Shown: positions 35,089 through 42,477 of the stretch, one piece after another
Layout: the number at the start of each line of letters is the position of its first letter
Position numbering within the stretch: the stretch's first letter is position 1
NCBI RefSeq assembly: GCF_001278035.1
Contig: NZ_CP009452.1
Location: 1,087,501-1,151,500, forward strand
DNA from: Sphingopyxis sp. 113P3
GTDB lineage: Bacteria; Pseudomonadota; Alphaproteobacteria; Sphingomonadales; Sphingomonadaceae
DNA: 64,000 nt
Direction of reading: 5' to 3'
The notes under the pieces: generated by a model
Told to the model about the DNA's origin: nothing
Seen by the model: the letters and a program-made list of their open reading frames with translations, nothing else
Databases searched by the model: none
Position numbers and translations under genes: made by a program

Positions 35089-36215
35089 CGCCGTCCTCCC
35101 GGAACGGGAGTGAAAGGGAGCTGCGGGAGGGGATGCGTGTCGGCGGCTTCGGGTCGCTGTTTGCCGGCGACGCTGAGGGCCTTCGTCGCCTGCCGCACGA
35201 GGTTTTCCACCTCGCGGGCGCGCTCTTCAAAGTTAGAGTCTCTGTTAGACTCTAAGTTAAGGGCGCGATTTTCGCTTTTCGTGCCGTGGGTTAGGGCCGG
35301 TTTTGGTTCCCGTTGGCACGAGGGTCCGGTTCCTGATGGCACGCGCCCTCGGGTTCCCGATGGCACGACGCCATCCACAGCTTTTCCACAGGCGGGCTGT
35401 GGCTCGAAGGCTAGCAGCGTGCGGCCGCTGCCCTCGATCTCGAGGAACAGCTTGTAGCCGGGGAGCGGCTGGCGCCGGATGATGTCGCGCAGCTCGAAGG
35501 CGAAGCGCTTGAAGGCGGAGAGCGCGCCTGATTTCTGGTGGAGGTGGCGGAAGTCGAAACGCCAGCCGTTGCGCTGACGTCCGCCGTGCTTGCGGACAAT
35601 TCGATAGAGCCAGCGGTCGAGACCGCCCGTCAGGCCGAAATAGGCGCGGTCGATCGTCAGCACGAGCGCGTCGTCGAGGACGGCCTGGTAGAACCAGTCG
35701 GGCAGGATCAACTCGATCCCGTCGGGCTTGCCGTCCCGGTCGGTGCGCTCCTTCCACTCGTTGATCCAGGAGAAGCGATGCCGCCGGCCCTCGGCGGGTT
35801 GACGGATCGAGGTGCAGATCGTCGTCGATTGCAGCCGGTCGAGCGCGGCCTTGAGACGCTGATAGTCGCGCAAGGACGTGCCGCGGCCGATGAATCTGAG
35901 AATTTCATAGGGGGTGGCGACCAGCAGGCGCGAGGTGCGCAGGCCCGCGTCGCGTGCCTCGACGATCTGGCTCGCCGCCCAGATCAGGAGGTCGGCGTCC
36001 CAGATGGTCGCCATGCCATGATCGGGCACGGCCTCGACGCGGATCGACACGCCCCCGGCGCAGAAGTCGATCGGCGCGGTGCGATGGGACTTGGAGAGGG
36101 AGAAGAAGGGATAGGCCATGAGATCCTGCGCATCTCGGGCAGCGAACTCGCCAGGAAGCGCCCGAAACAGGTCGAGCTGTTCGCGCTCCGATCGGGATTG
36201 CCGCCGCGCCGCCAT
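35085..36215 (-). CDS. repA: RepA, replication initiator protein
   Basis: A 376-residue protein. SEREQLDLFRALPGEFAARD, then QDLMAYPFFSLSK, then MATIWDADLLIWAASQIVEA and GIELILPDWFYQAVLDD match the RepA family carried by Tn4371-like elements and IncP-like plasmids. It is expected to act at an origin to let the excised element replicate. The conserved core ends near residue 265. The remaining ~110 residues are poorly conserved and coincide with DNA repeats at 35233-35255 and 35305-35367. No good ribosome site precedes ATG 36215, but the N-terminal motif requires it. Confidence 0.9.
   Translation of the reverse strand: MAARRQSRSEREQLDLFRALPGEFAARDAQDLMAYPFFSLSKSHRTAPIDFCAGGVSIRVEAVPDHGMATIWDADLLIWAASQIVEARDAGLRTSRLLVATPYEILRFIGRGTSLRDYQRLKAALDRLQSTTICTSIRQPAEGRRHRFSWINEWKERTDRDGKPDGIELILPDWFYQAVLDDALVLTIDRAYFGLTGGLDRWLYRIVRKHGGRQRNGWRFDFRHLHQKSGALSAFKRFAFELRDIIRRQPLPGYKLFLEIEGSGRTLLAFEPQPACGKAVDGVVPSGTRGRVPSGTGPSCQREPKPALTHGTKSENRALNLESNRDSNFEERAREVENLVRQATKALSVAGKQRPEAADTHPLPQLPFTPVPGGRR
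35233..35255. repeat. Perfect 9-bp inverted repeat in the repA 3' region
   Basis: TTAGAGTCT, 5-nt loop, AGACTCTAA. This is an A+T-rich island within very GC-rich DNA, 50 bp from the iteron-like repeats. It could be an origin element or a binding site. Confidence 0.65.
35305..35367. repeat. Three iteron-like direct repeats inside repA
   Basis: GGTTCCCGTTGGCACG (35305-35320), GGTTCCTGATGGCACG (35328-35343) and GGTTCCCGATGGCACG (35352-35367) are 16-bp repeats spaced 23 and 24 bp apart, about two helical turns, as in RepA-binding iterons. They lie in the variable 3' part of repA and encode a repeated VPSGT. Confidence 0.7.
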
Positions 36216-36233
36216 TCGGGGGTTCGTCGGCGA

Positions 36234-36515
36234 TCAGCGTGGGCGCCGGGCGGCTTGGGCCAGCGGCGCCGGCGTGTGACGCTTCGCGGGAAGGATCGAA
36301 CCGCGCGGATCAGAGGTCGAGGTGACGGCGCCGCGCGCGGCCCAGGCTTCGAGATCGTCGACGGCATAGACGACGCGGCCGCCGAGCTTGCGATAGGCGG
36401 GGCCGGTGCCGTAGGTCCGATGCTTTTCGAGGGTGCGGGCGGACAGGCTGAGAAACTCGGCGGCTTCCTTGGTGCGCAGGAAGCGCGGCGGGAGAACGGC
36501 GAGATCGGGTCGCAT
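36234..36515 (-). CDS. Helix-turn-helix (AlpA/excisionase-like) protein
   Basis: A 93-residue protein. FLRTKEAAEFLSLSARTLEK, then HRTYGTGPAYRKLGGRVVY and AVDDLEAWAA form the MerR/AlpA-type winged helix seen in excisionases and small regulators. ATG 36515 has a GGAGG site. It is the first gene of the repA-parA-traF operon, 18 nt before repA, and is likely its regulator or a recombination directionality factor. Confidence 0.87.
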   Translation of the reverse strand: MRPDLAVLPPRFLRTKEAAEFLSLSARTLEKHRTYGTGPAYRKLGGRVVYAVDDLEAWAARGAVTSTSDPRGSILPAKRHTPAPLAQAARRPR

Positions 36516-36654
36516 GGATGGGGCCTCCGTGAGCTTCGTGAAGGCCGCTGGAGATCAGCGGCGAGCGAAGGCCACGATGGCGAAGCAGGACCGGCGCGAT
36601 GCAGGGCGAAGTTGGGGGGCCTAAAATCGCCCACCGGCTATCGCGTCGGCGTGA

Positions 36655-37230
36655 TCAGTCCGACCGGCGGTGTCGCAGCAAGGCGCGATAGCCGCCGGCG
36701 ATCATGGCGCGCGCGTCCCGCAGCAGGGTTTTGATGGCGTGGCGGGCGGAGGCGTCCTGCCACGCCTGGCGGTCGAGCCGGGCGATGTGGAAGATGACCT
36801 GCGCGATTTCCCGCTGGGTCGCGCCGTTGCGATAGCCGTCGAAGCATTGCAGCATCCGGCGCAATCGCAGGCGGTGTTGCGCCGTCAGCCGGGTATCCGG
36901 CGGGATGGCCCGGCCGTGAAGGGTGGCCAGCAGACGGCAAAGGGATCGGACACGATCGAATCCATCCCGACCCAGAGGAATGATGGCGGCAAGGGGTCGG
37001 TCGACCGGCGTGGCCGTCTCGATGACGAGCTGGACACTTTGGCCGTCACCGAGATCGTAGAGAAGGATGTCTTCGTCATGGTCTCCGATGCGGTAGGCAG
37101 CATCGAAGGTCGGTTGCGGATCGGTGTCCTCCGCGAGACCCGCAGGGGCCGGCCCCAGAAAGACGGCGCTCGTATCGTTCGCGGGCAGCCAGACGATGCG
37201 GGCTTCAGATGACGGGGCCTGCGGGTCCAC
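36655..37230 (-). CDS. DUF2285 protein
   Basis: 191 residues from GTG 37230. The C-terminal half (AQHRLRLRRMLQCFDGYRNG, then ATQREIAQVIF) is the DUF2285 signature, a predicted HTH region common on conjugative elements. The start overlaps the upstream DUF6499 gene by 26 nt, so a slightly later start is possible. Probably a regulator; targets unknown. Confidence 0.83.
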   Translation of the reverse strand: MDPQAPSSEARIVWLPANDTSAVFLGPAPAGLAEDTDPQPTFDAAYRIGDHDEDILLYDLGDGQSVQLVIETATPVDRPLAAIIPLGRDGFDRVRSLCRLLATLHGRAIPPDTRLTAQHRLRLRRMLQCFDGYRNGATQREIAQVIFHIARLDRQAWQDASARHAIKTLLRDARAMIAGGYRALLRHRRSD

Positions 37231-37429
37231 GGGGAAATCGCAACCCCCATCGGCGACGGATCTTGTCGGTCAGCGTCTGGATGTCGGTCTTTCCCTCGCT
37301 CAGCTCCCGGTAGTCTTCAACATAGGCGTCGTTGCGCCGGAGCCACTCCCAGGCGAGATCGGACGGGCTCATCTCGGCGATGTGCTCATAGGCGGCGGAG
37401 GAGCGCCAGCCTGCTGCATTGGGTGTCAT
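37205..37429 (-). CDS. DUF6499 (transcriptional regulator domain) protein
   Basis: 74 residues from ATG 37429, which follows GGAGGATCGCG. WRSSAAYEHIAEMSPSDLAW, then EWLRRNDAYVEDYREL is the pattern of the short DUF6499 proteins that regularly precede DUF2285 genes. Its role is unknown beyond probable regulation with its neighbour. Confidence 0.8.
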   Translation of the reverse strand: MTPNAAGWRSSAAYEHIAEMSPSDLAWEWLRRNDAYVEDYRELSEGKTDIQTLTDKIRRRWGLRFPRGPAGPVI

Positions 37430-37543
37430 CGCGATCCTCCCTTTGCGTAAGTGATTGTGGGGGAAGAAAGGATTCCCGACAGGGCCGCCCGATGGAAGCT
37501 CGGCGGTGGGCAAAGCGCGATGCCAAGTCGGCATCGCGGCGGG

Positions 37544-37831
37544 TCAGTGCCGAGGGCGGGTCAACTCGCGGTAGCCCTGTTCCGTCATCCAGCGCGCCCG
37601 CGCCAGGTGCGAGTCGTGAACATGGCGGCAACGCTCGGGGTCGTGCGCGGGATCGAGGCCGAAGATGGCCTGGACGGCTTCCTGCCAGGCGGCGCCGTCG
37701 CGGGCGGAGTCGATCAGACGCATGTAGAGAGCCATGTGCTCACGGTCGTAGGCCGTGAGCGACTGGCTGACCGGCGGCTCGTCGAGGAATGAGGGCGTTG
37801 GCTGTCCCATAGAGCGACTATAATCGCTCAT
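37544..37831 (-). CDS. Small conserved element protein, DUF2285-associated
   Basis: 95 residues from ATG 37831, or 88 from ATG 37810; neither has a good ribosome site. YDREHMALYMRLIDSARDGA, then AVQAIFGLDP and VHDSHLARARWMTEQGYREL is a conserved helical pattern that recurs next to DUF6499/DUF2285 genes. I do not know its function. A palindrome (37812-37829) overlaps the first start and sits just upstream of the second, so the gene looks controlled by the XRE protein encoded behind it. Confidence 0.75.
   Translation of the reverse strand: MSDYSRSMGQPTPSFLDEPPVSQSLTAYDREHMALYMRLIDSARDGAAWQEAVQAIFGLDPAHDPERCRHVHDSHLARARWMTEQGYRELTRPRH
37812..37829. promoter_or_regulatory. Operator-like palindrome A
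   Basis: GAGCGACTATAATCGCTC, an 18-bp inverted repeat with a CGACTA half-site shared with the palindrome at 38190. It overlaps the start of the small gene downstream of the XRE regulator. Confidence 0.55.
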
Positions 37832-37892
37832 CCGAGGTTCGTTAACAGCATCGCGGGAAATTCTGTGCGCCGCCTGAACAAATGGCGGGCGC

Positions 37893-38147
37893 TTAACGGC
37901 TCGGCGGCAAGTCTTTGCGGTCGTGAAGCAGCAGCACGCCTTCGCCCTTGTCGGTCGAGAGCAGGACGATTCCCGCGGCCTCCAGCGCCCGGCGAACGAG
38001 ATCGCGTGTCGACTCATACACCTCGAGGTCGTTCTCGGACTCGAGACGCTTGAGCGCGGTCAGCGATGTCCGGGCCTCGTCAGCGAGCGTCTCCTGTGTC
38101 CATCCCAGCAACGCGCGTGCGGCCCGTGATTGTCGGGCGGTGATCAT
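37893..38147 (-). CDS. XRE-family HTH regulator
   Basis: 84 residues from ATG 38147 (site GGGAGG). RQSRAARALLGWTQETLADE, then ARTSLTALKRLESE is a Cro/CI-type helix-turn-helix. The short C-terminal part ends with GIVLLSTDKGEGVLLL, as in many small XRE proteins. It lies between two matching palindromes (37812-37829 downstream, 38190-38206 upstream) and is probably an autorepressor that also controls the next gene. Confidence 0.88.
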   Translation of the reverse strand: MITARQSRAARALLGWTQETLADEARTSLTALKRLESENDLEVYESTRDLVRRALEAAGIVLLSTDKGEGVLLLHDRKDLPPSR

Positions 38148-38189
38148 GAATGACCACCTCCCACCGGCCAATAACTACTTGCCAGAACT

Positions 38190-38206
38190 ACGACTATTTT
38201 AGTCGT
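38190..38206. promoter_or_regulatory. Operator-like palindrome B upstream of the XRE gene
   Basis: ACGACTATTTTAGTCGT, perfect 7-bp arms with a 3-bp centre, about 43 bp upstream of the XRE start. The CGACTA half-site matches palindrome A. The surrounding DNA (38165-38210) is unusually A+T-rich, as expected of a promoter. Confidence 0.6.
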
Positions 38207-38292
38207 TCTTGGCGTCGCGGGGGCTGCCGGAAACCTGGCCGCCCGTCTCCTCCGGTCTTCGGCGGCGTCACCGATTCGCGCGCGGGCAAGGC

Positions 38293-38320
38293 AAAGGCCC
38301 CGGCCTGTCGGCCGGGGCCT
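38293..38320 (-). terminator. Rho-independent-type terminator after DUF736 copy 2
   Basis: Perfect 12-bp stem AAGGCCCCGGCC / GGCCGGGGCCTT with a 4-nt loop, starting 10 nt after the DUF736 stop on the minus strand and followed by TTTGCC. It would also block reading from the other side. Confidence 0.75.
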
Positions 38321-38330
38321 TGCTGGTGGG

Positions 38331-38651
38331 TCAGTCCGCCCGGCGGTTCGGGCGGGACCAGATCAGCGAGTAGCCGTCGCCGTCCTCGTCGTCGAAGAGG
38401 TTGGCGTAGATGGGGGCGTTGAAGCTCGGATCGTCGAGCTTGAGGCCCAGATAGTCGCGGCCCTCGTTGGAGCGCTTGGACCAGGCGGCGCCGATCTCGA
38501 CGCGGCCGACCAGAACTCGGTGGCTGGGGGCGTTTTCGCCGGTGGCGCGCTGGTCGGGGACGATGCGCACGCCCTTGGCCTGGACGCTGAGGGTGACGAT
38601 TTCGCCGGTGAACTCGTTGCCGGTCTTCTTGAAGGTGCCGATGGTCGCCAT
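38331..38651 (-). CDS. DUF736 protein (copy 2)
   Basis: A 106-residue protein. MATIGTFKKTGNEFTGEIVT, GENAPSHRVL, EIGAAWSKRSNEGRDYLGLK and IYANLFDDEDGDGYSLIWSR are textbook DUF736. ATG 38651 has a GGAG site and the gene ends in a strong terminator. It is monocistronic with a long leader, unlike copy 1 at 32722, which is more divergent and lies inside the transfer operon. Confidence 0.93.
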   Translation of the reverse strand: MATIGTFKKTGNEFTGEIVTLSVQAKGVRIVPDQRATGENAPSHRVLVGRVEIGAAWSKRSNEGRDYLGLKLDDPSFNAPIYANLFDDEDGDGYSLIWSRPNRRAD

Positions 38652-39224
38652 TTCAAATCTCCGTTTCCGTTATCGAGCCCGCACCATTGCGGCCTCGATG
38701 GCGATCGACAGGCCGGAGGCGATCGACGGCGCACCCCACAGGGGCCTGACAGCAAAGGAGGAGCTTTCTTGTCTCGCGAGGAATGACGGCGAAGCCGGCA
38801 GGGGAAGAAAGTTGTGACGCCGCTGTTGCGCCATAGGCGATCGAGGCGCAGCCGGCCTTCGGCCAGATCAAGCCATTGACGAGGCCGTTTGGAGCGGGCT
38901 GGTGACGGGAAGAAGCGGAGAGGATGGCGGCCCTCTCGAAACCGGCGCCAAGACCTGCCGGGTGTTCGCCGACGCATCGCCCCTCCTGCCGGCGGGCTTT
39001 GCGGTCGTGCGTTGTCCGGGCCTGCCGTGGGCGGAAACCCTCCGCCTTTCCGTGTTGGTCCGCTGCGCCGCGACCGGCGTTCGGTTCGGGCGCTTCCGAT
39101 GGGATGATCGCGCTGCGGCTCTCAGCGTGACCCGGGGTCCATCGCCCGCATCGCCACCCCATCAAGCCGACGCGGATGGCGTGGTGTCGCCTTCATTGTC
39201 CCGCCGATGCCCGCTGCGGAATTG
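38652..39224. other. 573-nt stretch without a supported gene
   Basis: Open frames cross it on both strands, but none has a ribosome site with conserved-looking protein. It probably contains the promoter and long leader of DUF736 copy 2 and the downstream end of the membrane-protein transcript. I see no clear repeat, terminator or RNA gene in it. Confidence 0.5.
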
Positions 39225-39665
39225 TCAGGCACCGGCGGGGCTCCGGCCGACCGGGCCAGCGGCCGCCATGCCCGTAACGCGCGCGAACGCGGTGACGCCG
39301 ACCGCGACCGCACCGATGACGGAAAACACCAACTGCCAGGTTTCCGAAGGCATGGTGTGCTTCACGATGCCGTGCGTGGCGTGGTAGCCGGCGAGTGCGG
39401 CGGGTGCGACAAACGCGAGCGCGATCAGCAGCCGAGCCCAGAGCGGGCGAACAATCCCGAGCAGGAGTTGGCCGAGGCCGAGCGTCAGCCCGGCCGCGAC
39501 CACGCCGATCAGGATCGCGCCCATCCAGCCCGCGCCCGTGTGATAGGCCCAACCGCCGGTGGTGAGGCCAGCGAAGAAGGGCAGCGCGAAGACGGCGAGC
39601 GTGAACAGAAGCCAGCAGAAGAAGCCGACGGCCGCGATGGAAAGGATGATGCCGAGAAAGATCAT
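39225..39665 (-). CDS. Four-helix membrane protein of unknown function
   Basis: 146 residues from ATG 39665 (site GGAG). Four predicted membrane helices are visible: IFLGIILSIAAVGFFCWLLF, then FALPFFAGLTTGGWAY, then MGAILIGVVAAGLTLGLG, then LLIALAFVAPAALAGY, with a further hydrophobic stretch near the end. No enzymatic motif is visible. Similar small membrane proteins are common cargo in this region of such elements. Possible roles include entry exclusion, but nothing in the sequence shows it. Confidence 0.72.
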   Translation of the reverse strand: MIFLGIILSIAAVGFFCWLLFTLAVFALPFFAGLTTGGWAYHTGAGWMGAILIGVVAAGLTLGLGQLLLGIVRPLWARLLIALAFVAPAALAGYHATHGIVKHTMPSETWQLVFSVIGAVAVGVTAFARVTGMAAAGPVGRSPAGA

Positions 39666-39807
39666 GGCGGTGTCTCCGAAAGAACGATTCTGACGGTCGC
39701 GCCTTCCACCACCACCACGGCGCGTCGGGGATCATAGCAAAATATCGACGCGGACGGGAGCCGAAACCGATAAGGTTTCAGCCCCGTGGGTGATGATCTT
39801 CGCCCCT

Positions 39808-39975
39808 TCATGGAGCGAAGGGGTCGATTTCGCGGACGATCTGCGAGAGGTCGCCGTCATATTCGCTGGCGGGTGTGACCGAGAGCGTGCCGTCGCCGGC
39901 GCGGAAGATAACGATGACCGCCATCAGGCTGGTGGCGAGGCTGAAGGCGAAGGCGTGGGCGTCGTTGAAGGACAT
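39808..39975 (-). CDS. Small hypothetical protein
   Basis: 55 residues from ATG 39975 (site AGGAG, 9 nt upstream). MSFNDAHAFAFSLATSLMAV, then IVIFRAGDGTLSVTPASEYD: a mildly hydrophobic N-terminal half and an acidic C-terminal half. No family recognised. A small hairpin, CCCCTTC/GAAGGGG (39803-39823), overlaps its stop codon and could end the transcript. Confidence 0.6.
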   Translation of the reverse strand: MSFNDAHAFAFSLATSLMAVIVIFRAGDGTLSVTPASEYDGDLSQIVREIDPFAP

Positions 39976-40209
39976 CGATCCGGCTCCTGTTTCGAGCGGA
40001 GGACCACCCCCCGCTGACAGGCGCCCGACGTGTCGGACTGAGAGCTGCAATCACCGCGGAGGCGGTGCCGGAGCGGCGGCACGCAAGGCGTAGCCGACCC
40101 TTCACGGGTTGATGGCGTCAGGCGATCAGTCTGACCAAGGATCAGCGCAAAGAAGCGGGGGTGGTGCTCTGCGGCAGGAGCCGGTGTCCTGCCGTGGAGA
40201 CGGCGGCGC

Positions 40210-41136
40210 TCACGCGCCGCCGGTTGCGAACCGATAGACCGGGATGCCGAGCTTGCGGGCCTTGTCGGCGAGATTGTCCTGGATTCCGGTGCCGGGGAAG
40301 ATGAGGATGCCGATCGGCATGACCGCCAGCATGGCGTCGTTGCGCTTGAACGGTGCGGCCTTGGCGTGCTTCGTCCAGTCGGGTCTGAAGGCGACCTGCG
40401 GCACCTTGCGGGTTTCCGCCCAACGTGCGGCGATCTTCTCGGCACCTTTCGGGGAGCCGCCGTGCATCAGCACCATGTCGGGGTGCTTGGCGTGGACCTG
40501 GTCGAGCTTGGCCCAGATCGGCTTGTGATCGGTGGTGTCGCCGCCGGAGAAGGCGATCTTCGGGCCTGCGGGCACGAGCACTTCGGTTTCGTTGCGGCGC
40601 TTGGCGGCAAGGAAGTCGCGGCTGTCGATCATCGCGGCGGTGAGGCGGCGATGGTTGACGCGCGAGCCGGTGCGCTGAGACCAGGGTGAGCCGGTGGCGC
40701 GAAGATATTGGTCGGCGGCGCTGTCGCGGAAGATTTCCAGGCTGTCGCGCCGTTCGATCAGCGATTGCCCAAGGTCGATCAGGCGTTCGAGCTGGACGGA
40801 TTTGACCTCCGAGCCATCCTGTTCGCGCTGGAGGCGCTTTTGCGCCTGCTCGTTGTCGTCGAGTTTGCGGTCGGCCCGCTCGACGGCGCGGTGGAACGTA
40901 TTGACGGTGGACCAGAGGAGATCGTCGAGGTCGGGATCGAGGCTCGTATCGGCCACGGTGGAGATCAGGGCGTCGAAGATGTCGGCGACGGCGCCTTCGA
41001 TGATGCGGTCTTCCGGCACGGGCCTGGGATCGGCTTCGTCTTCGGAGGGCCGGTAGCCGTAGAGCTGAAGCTCCTGCGCAATCTGGTCGGTCGGCGATGC
41101 GGCGTGTTCGGGTTCGTAGTCGTCGTGCTCGCTCAT
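40210..41136 (-). CDS. DUF2493 protein (SLOG-like Rossmann domain)
   Basis: 308 residues from ATG 41136 (site GGAG). An acidic N-terminal half with helical charged segments is followed by a C-terminal DUF2493 domain: KIAFSGGDTTDHKPIWAKLD, then MVLMHGGSPKGAEKIAARWA, then IGILIFPGTGIQDNLADKAR. This is the nucleotide-binding SLOG/DprA-like fold. DUF2493 proteins are conserved backbone genes of these elements with no proven role. A longer open frame to 41400 lacks a ribosome site. The 297-nt leader upstream carries an imperfect inverted repeat (GGCTATTTT 41247-41255, AAAATAGTC 41293-41301). Confidence 0.87.
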   Translation of the reverse strand: MSEHDDYEPEHAASPTDQIAQELQLYGYRPSEDEADPRPVPEDRIIEGAVADIFDALISTVADTSLDPDLDDLLWSTVNTFHRAVERADRKLDDNEQAQKRLQREQDGSEVKSVQLERLIDLGQSLIERRDSLEIFRDSAADQYLRATGSPWSQRTGSRVNHRRLTAAMIDSRDFLAAKRRNETEVLVPAGPKIAFSGGDTTDHKPIWAKLDQVHAKHPDMVLMHGGSPKGAEKIAARWAETRKVPQVAFRPDWTKHAKAAPFKRNDAMLAVMPIGILIFPGTGIQDNLADKARKLGIPVYRFATGGA

Positions 41137-41433
41137 GGGATGCTCCGTCGGTTGGACCGCGACCGTCGCGGCCTTCATGGCGACGAAGCCCACGGGCGGG
41201 GCGGGCTGGCAGTCCGAGCGAAGCGAGGGCCTTGATGGCCAAGGCCGGCTATTTTGTCTCGCGATGGAAAGCGGCTCGTAGGGCCGCGCCGGAAAATAGT
41301 CGGCCGCCGCCATTGCCGGCCTGGCCCGTTTGTGGGCCGATCGCCCTCTCGAAGGCCGAGGCGCGGTCCTCTCCGATGGTTGACGCATGCCGGCGGGCAT
41401 GATGACGGCAGCCGTGACGTCCGTCGCGGGCGG

Positions 41434-42477
41434 CTAAGCCGCCTGAGCCATGAAGCGGGCGACGTCCTGCGGCGCGAGCTGCACCCGCAGGCTGGCGCGG
41501 AGCGCATCGAGCCCGAGGCGCCGGAGATCTTCGTTGAAGTCCTCAAGCACCGGCGAGAGCACGATGGCCTCGATTCCGGCCGCGTTCGCCCGTTCGACCA
41601 GGTTGTCCCGCGCGCCGTCGCCTGCCGGGTCGTTGTCGCGCAGTATATAGAGTCGGCGCAGCGTCTGGGGGAACAGGATGGCGGCCAGATGGGCTGCGGA
41701 CAGCGCCGCAGCCATCGCCATGTGCGGTATCGTCTGACGCGCCGACAGGACGCTTTCGATGCCTTCGCCCGCCGCCATCGCCTCGCCGGCGATCCCGAAG
41801 CGAACGGCATGGCCGAGCAAGTCGCCCATCGCCTTGCGCTGCGTTTCGATCGGCGCCTTGTCGGAGCCGTCAGGGGCGAGCCAGGTGCGATGCGCGCCGG
41901 TGATCGCGCCCCTGAGATCGGTGACGGCGGCGATCATCGCCGGCCAGGTTTCGGTCGGGCCGTGGTCGTCGGGCCGATAATAGCAGCGTGGATGGAAGCG
42001 AAGGTTTCCGGTTCCGTGCAAAGCCGTAATGCCGCGATGGCGAAGATATGTCTCTACGGGGGTGCCGCTGATCGGCTGCGACATGGCGAACAATCGCCTT
42101 GCCGCTTCGGCCGAACCCGACGGGGCAGGCGTGCCCGGTCGCTTCTTCGTCGCCGGCGCGGGTTTCGGACGCGGCAGCCTGAGAAAGCTGCGGGCTTCCT
42201 CGACGACATCGGCGAAGTCGGTGAGGCCACAGCTTTCCCGGATCACGTCGAGCAGATCGCCATGCTCGCCGGTGGCGGCGTCGGTCCATTTGCCCGCCGG
42301 CCCCTTCGCCGTCTCCTTGAGCCGGACGAACATCGAGCGGCCGGGCGTGTTGCGCGCATCGCCGACCTGCCAGTAATTGCCCTGACGATGGCCGGCGTCG
42401 AGATAGTGGCGGCACACCGCCTCGGCCTCCCGGCCGAGACGCTGCGCCAGATCGGAAGCGTCGAGACGGGTCATCAC
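41434..42477 (-). CDS. Toprim-domain primase-like protein (DUF7146)
   Basis: 347 residues from GTG 42477, or 346 from ATG 42474; both overlap the strawberry-notch stop. An N-terminal zinc-ribbon-less primase-like part (GNYWQVGDARNTPGRSMFVR, then KWTDAATGEHGDLLDVI) is followed by a Toprim domain with GEGIES and YILRDNDPAGDGA, the Glu and DxD metal site. It resembles the primase/Toprim genes of broad-host elements and could prime the transferred strand in the recipient. Confidence 0.87.
   Translation of the reverse strand: MMTRLDASDLAQRLGREAEAVCRHYLDAGHRQGNYWQVGDARNTPGRSMFVRLKETAKGPAGKWTDAATGEHGDLLDVIRESCGLTDFADVVEEARSFLRLPRPKPAPATKKRPGTPAPSGSAEAARRLFAMSQPISGTPVETYLRHRGITALHGTGNLRFHPRCYYRPDDHGPTETWPAMIAAVTDLRGAITGAHRTWLAPDGSDKAPIETQRKAMGDLLGHAVRFGIAGEAMAAGEGIESVLSARQTIPHMAMAAALSAAHLAAILFPQTLRRLYILRDNDPAGDGARDNLVERANAAGIEAIVLSPVLEDFNEDLRRLGLDALRASLRVQLAPQDVARFMAQAA

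Noticed and set aside
38902..39387. Possible 161-residue plus-strand gene in the DUF736-membrane protein gap
   Set aside because: Arg/Pro/Ala-rich, overlaps the 3' end of a clear membrane-protein gene, and lacks a convincing ribosome site.
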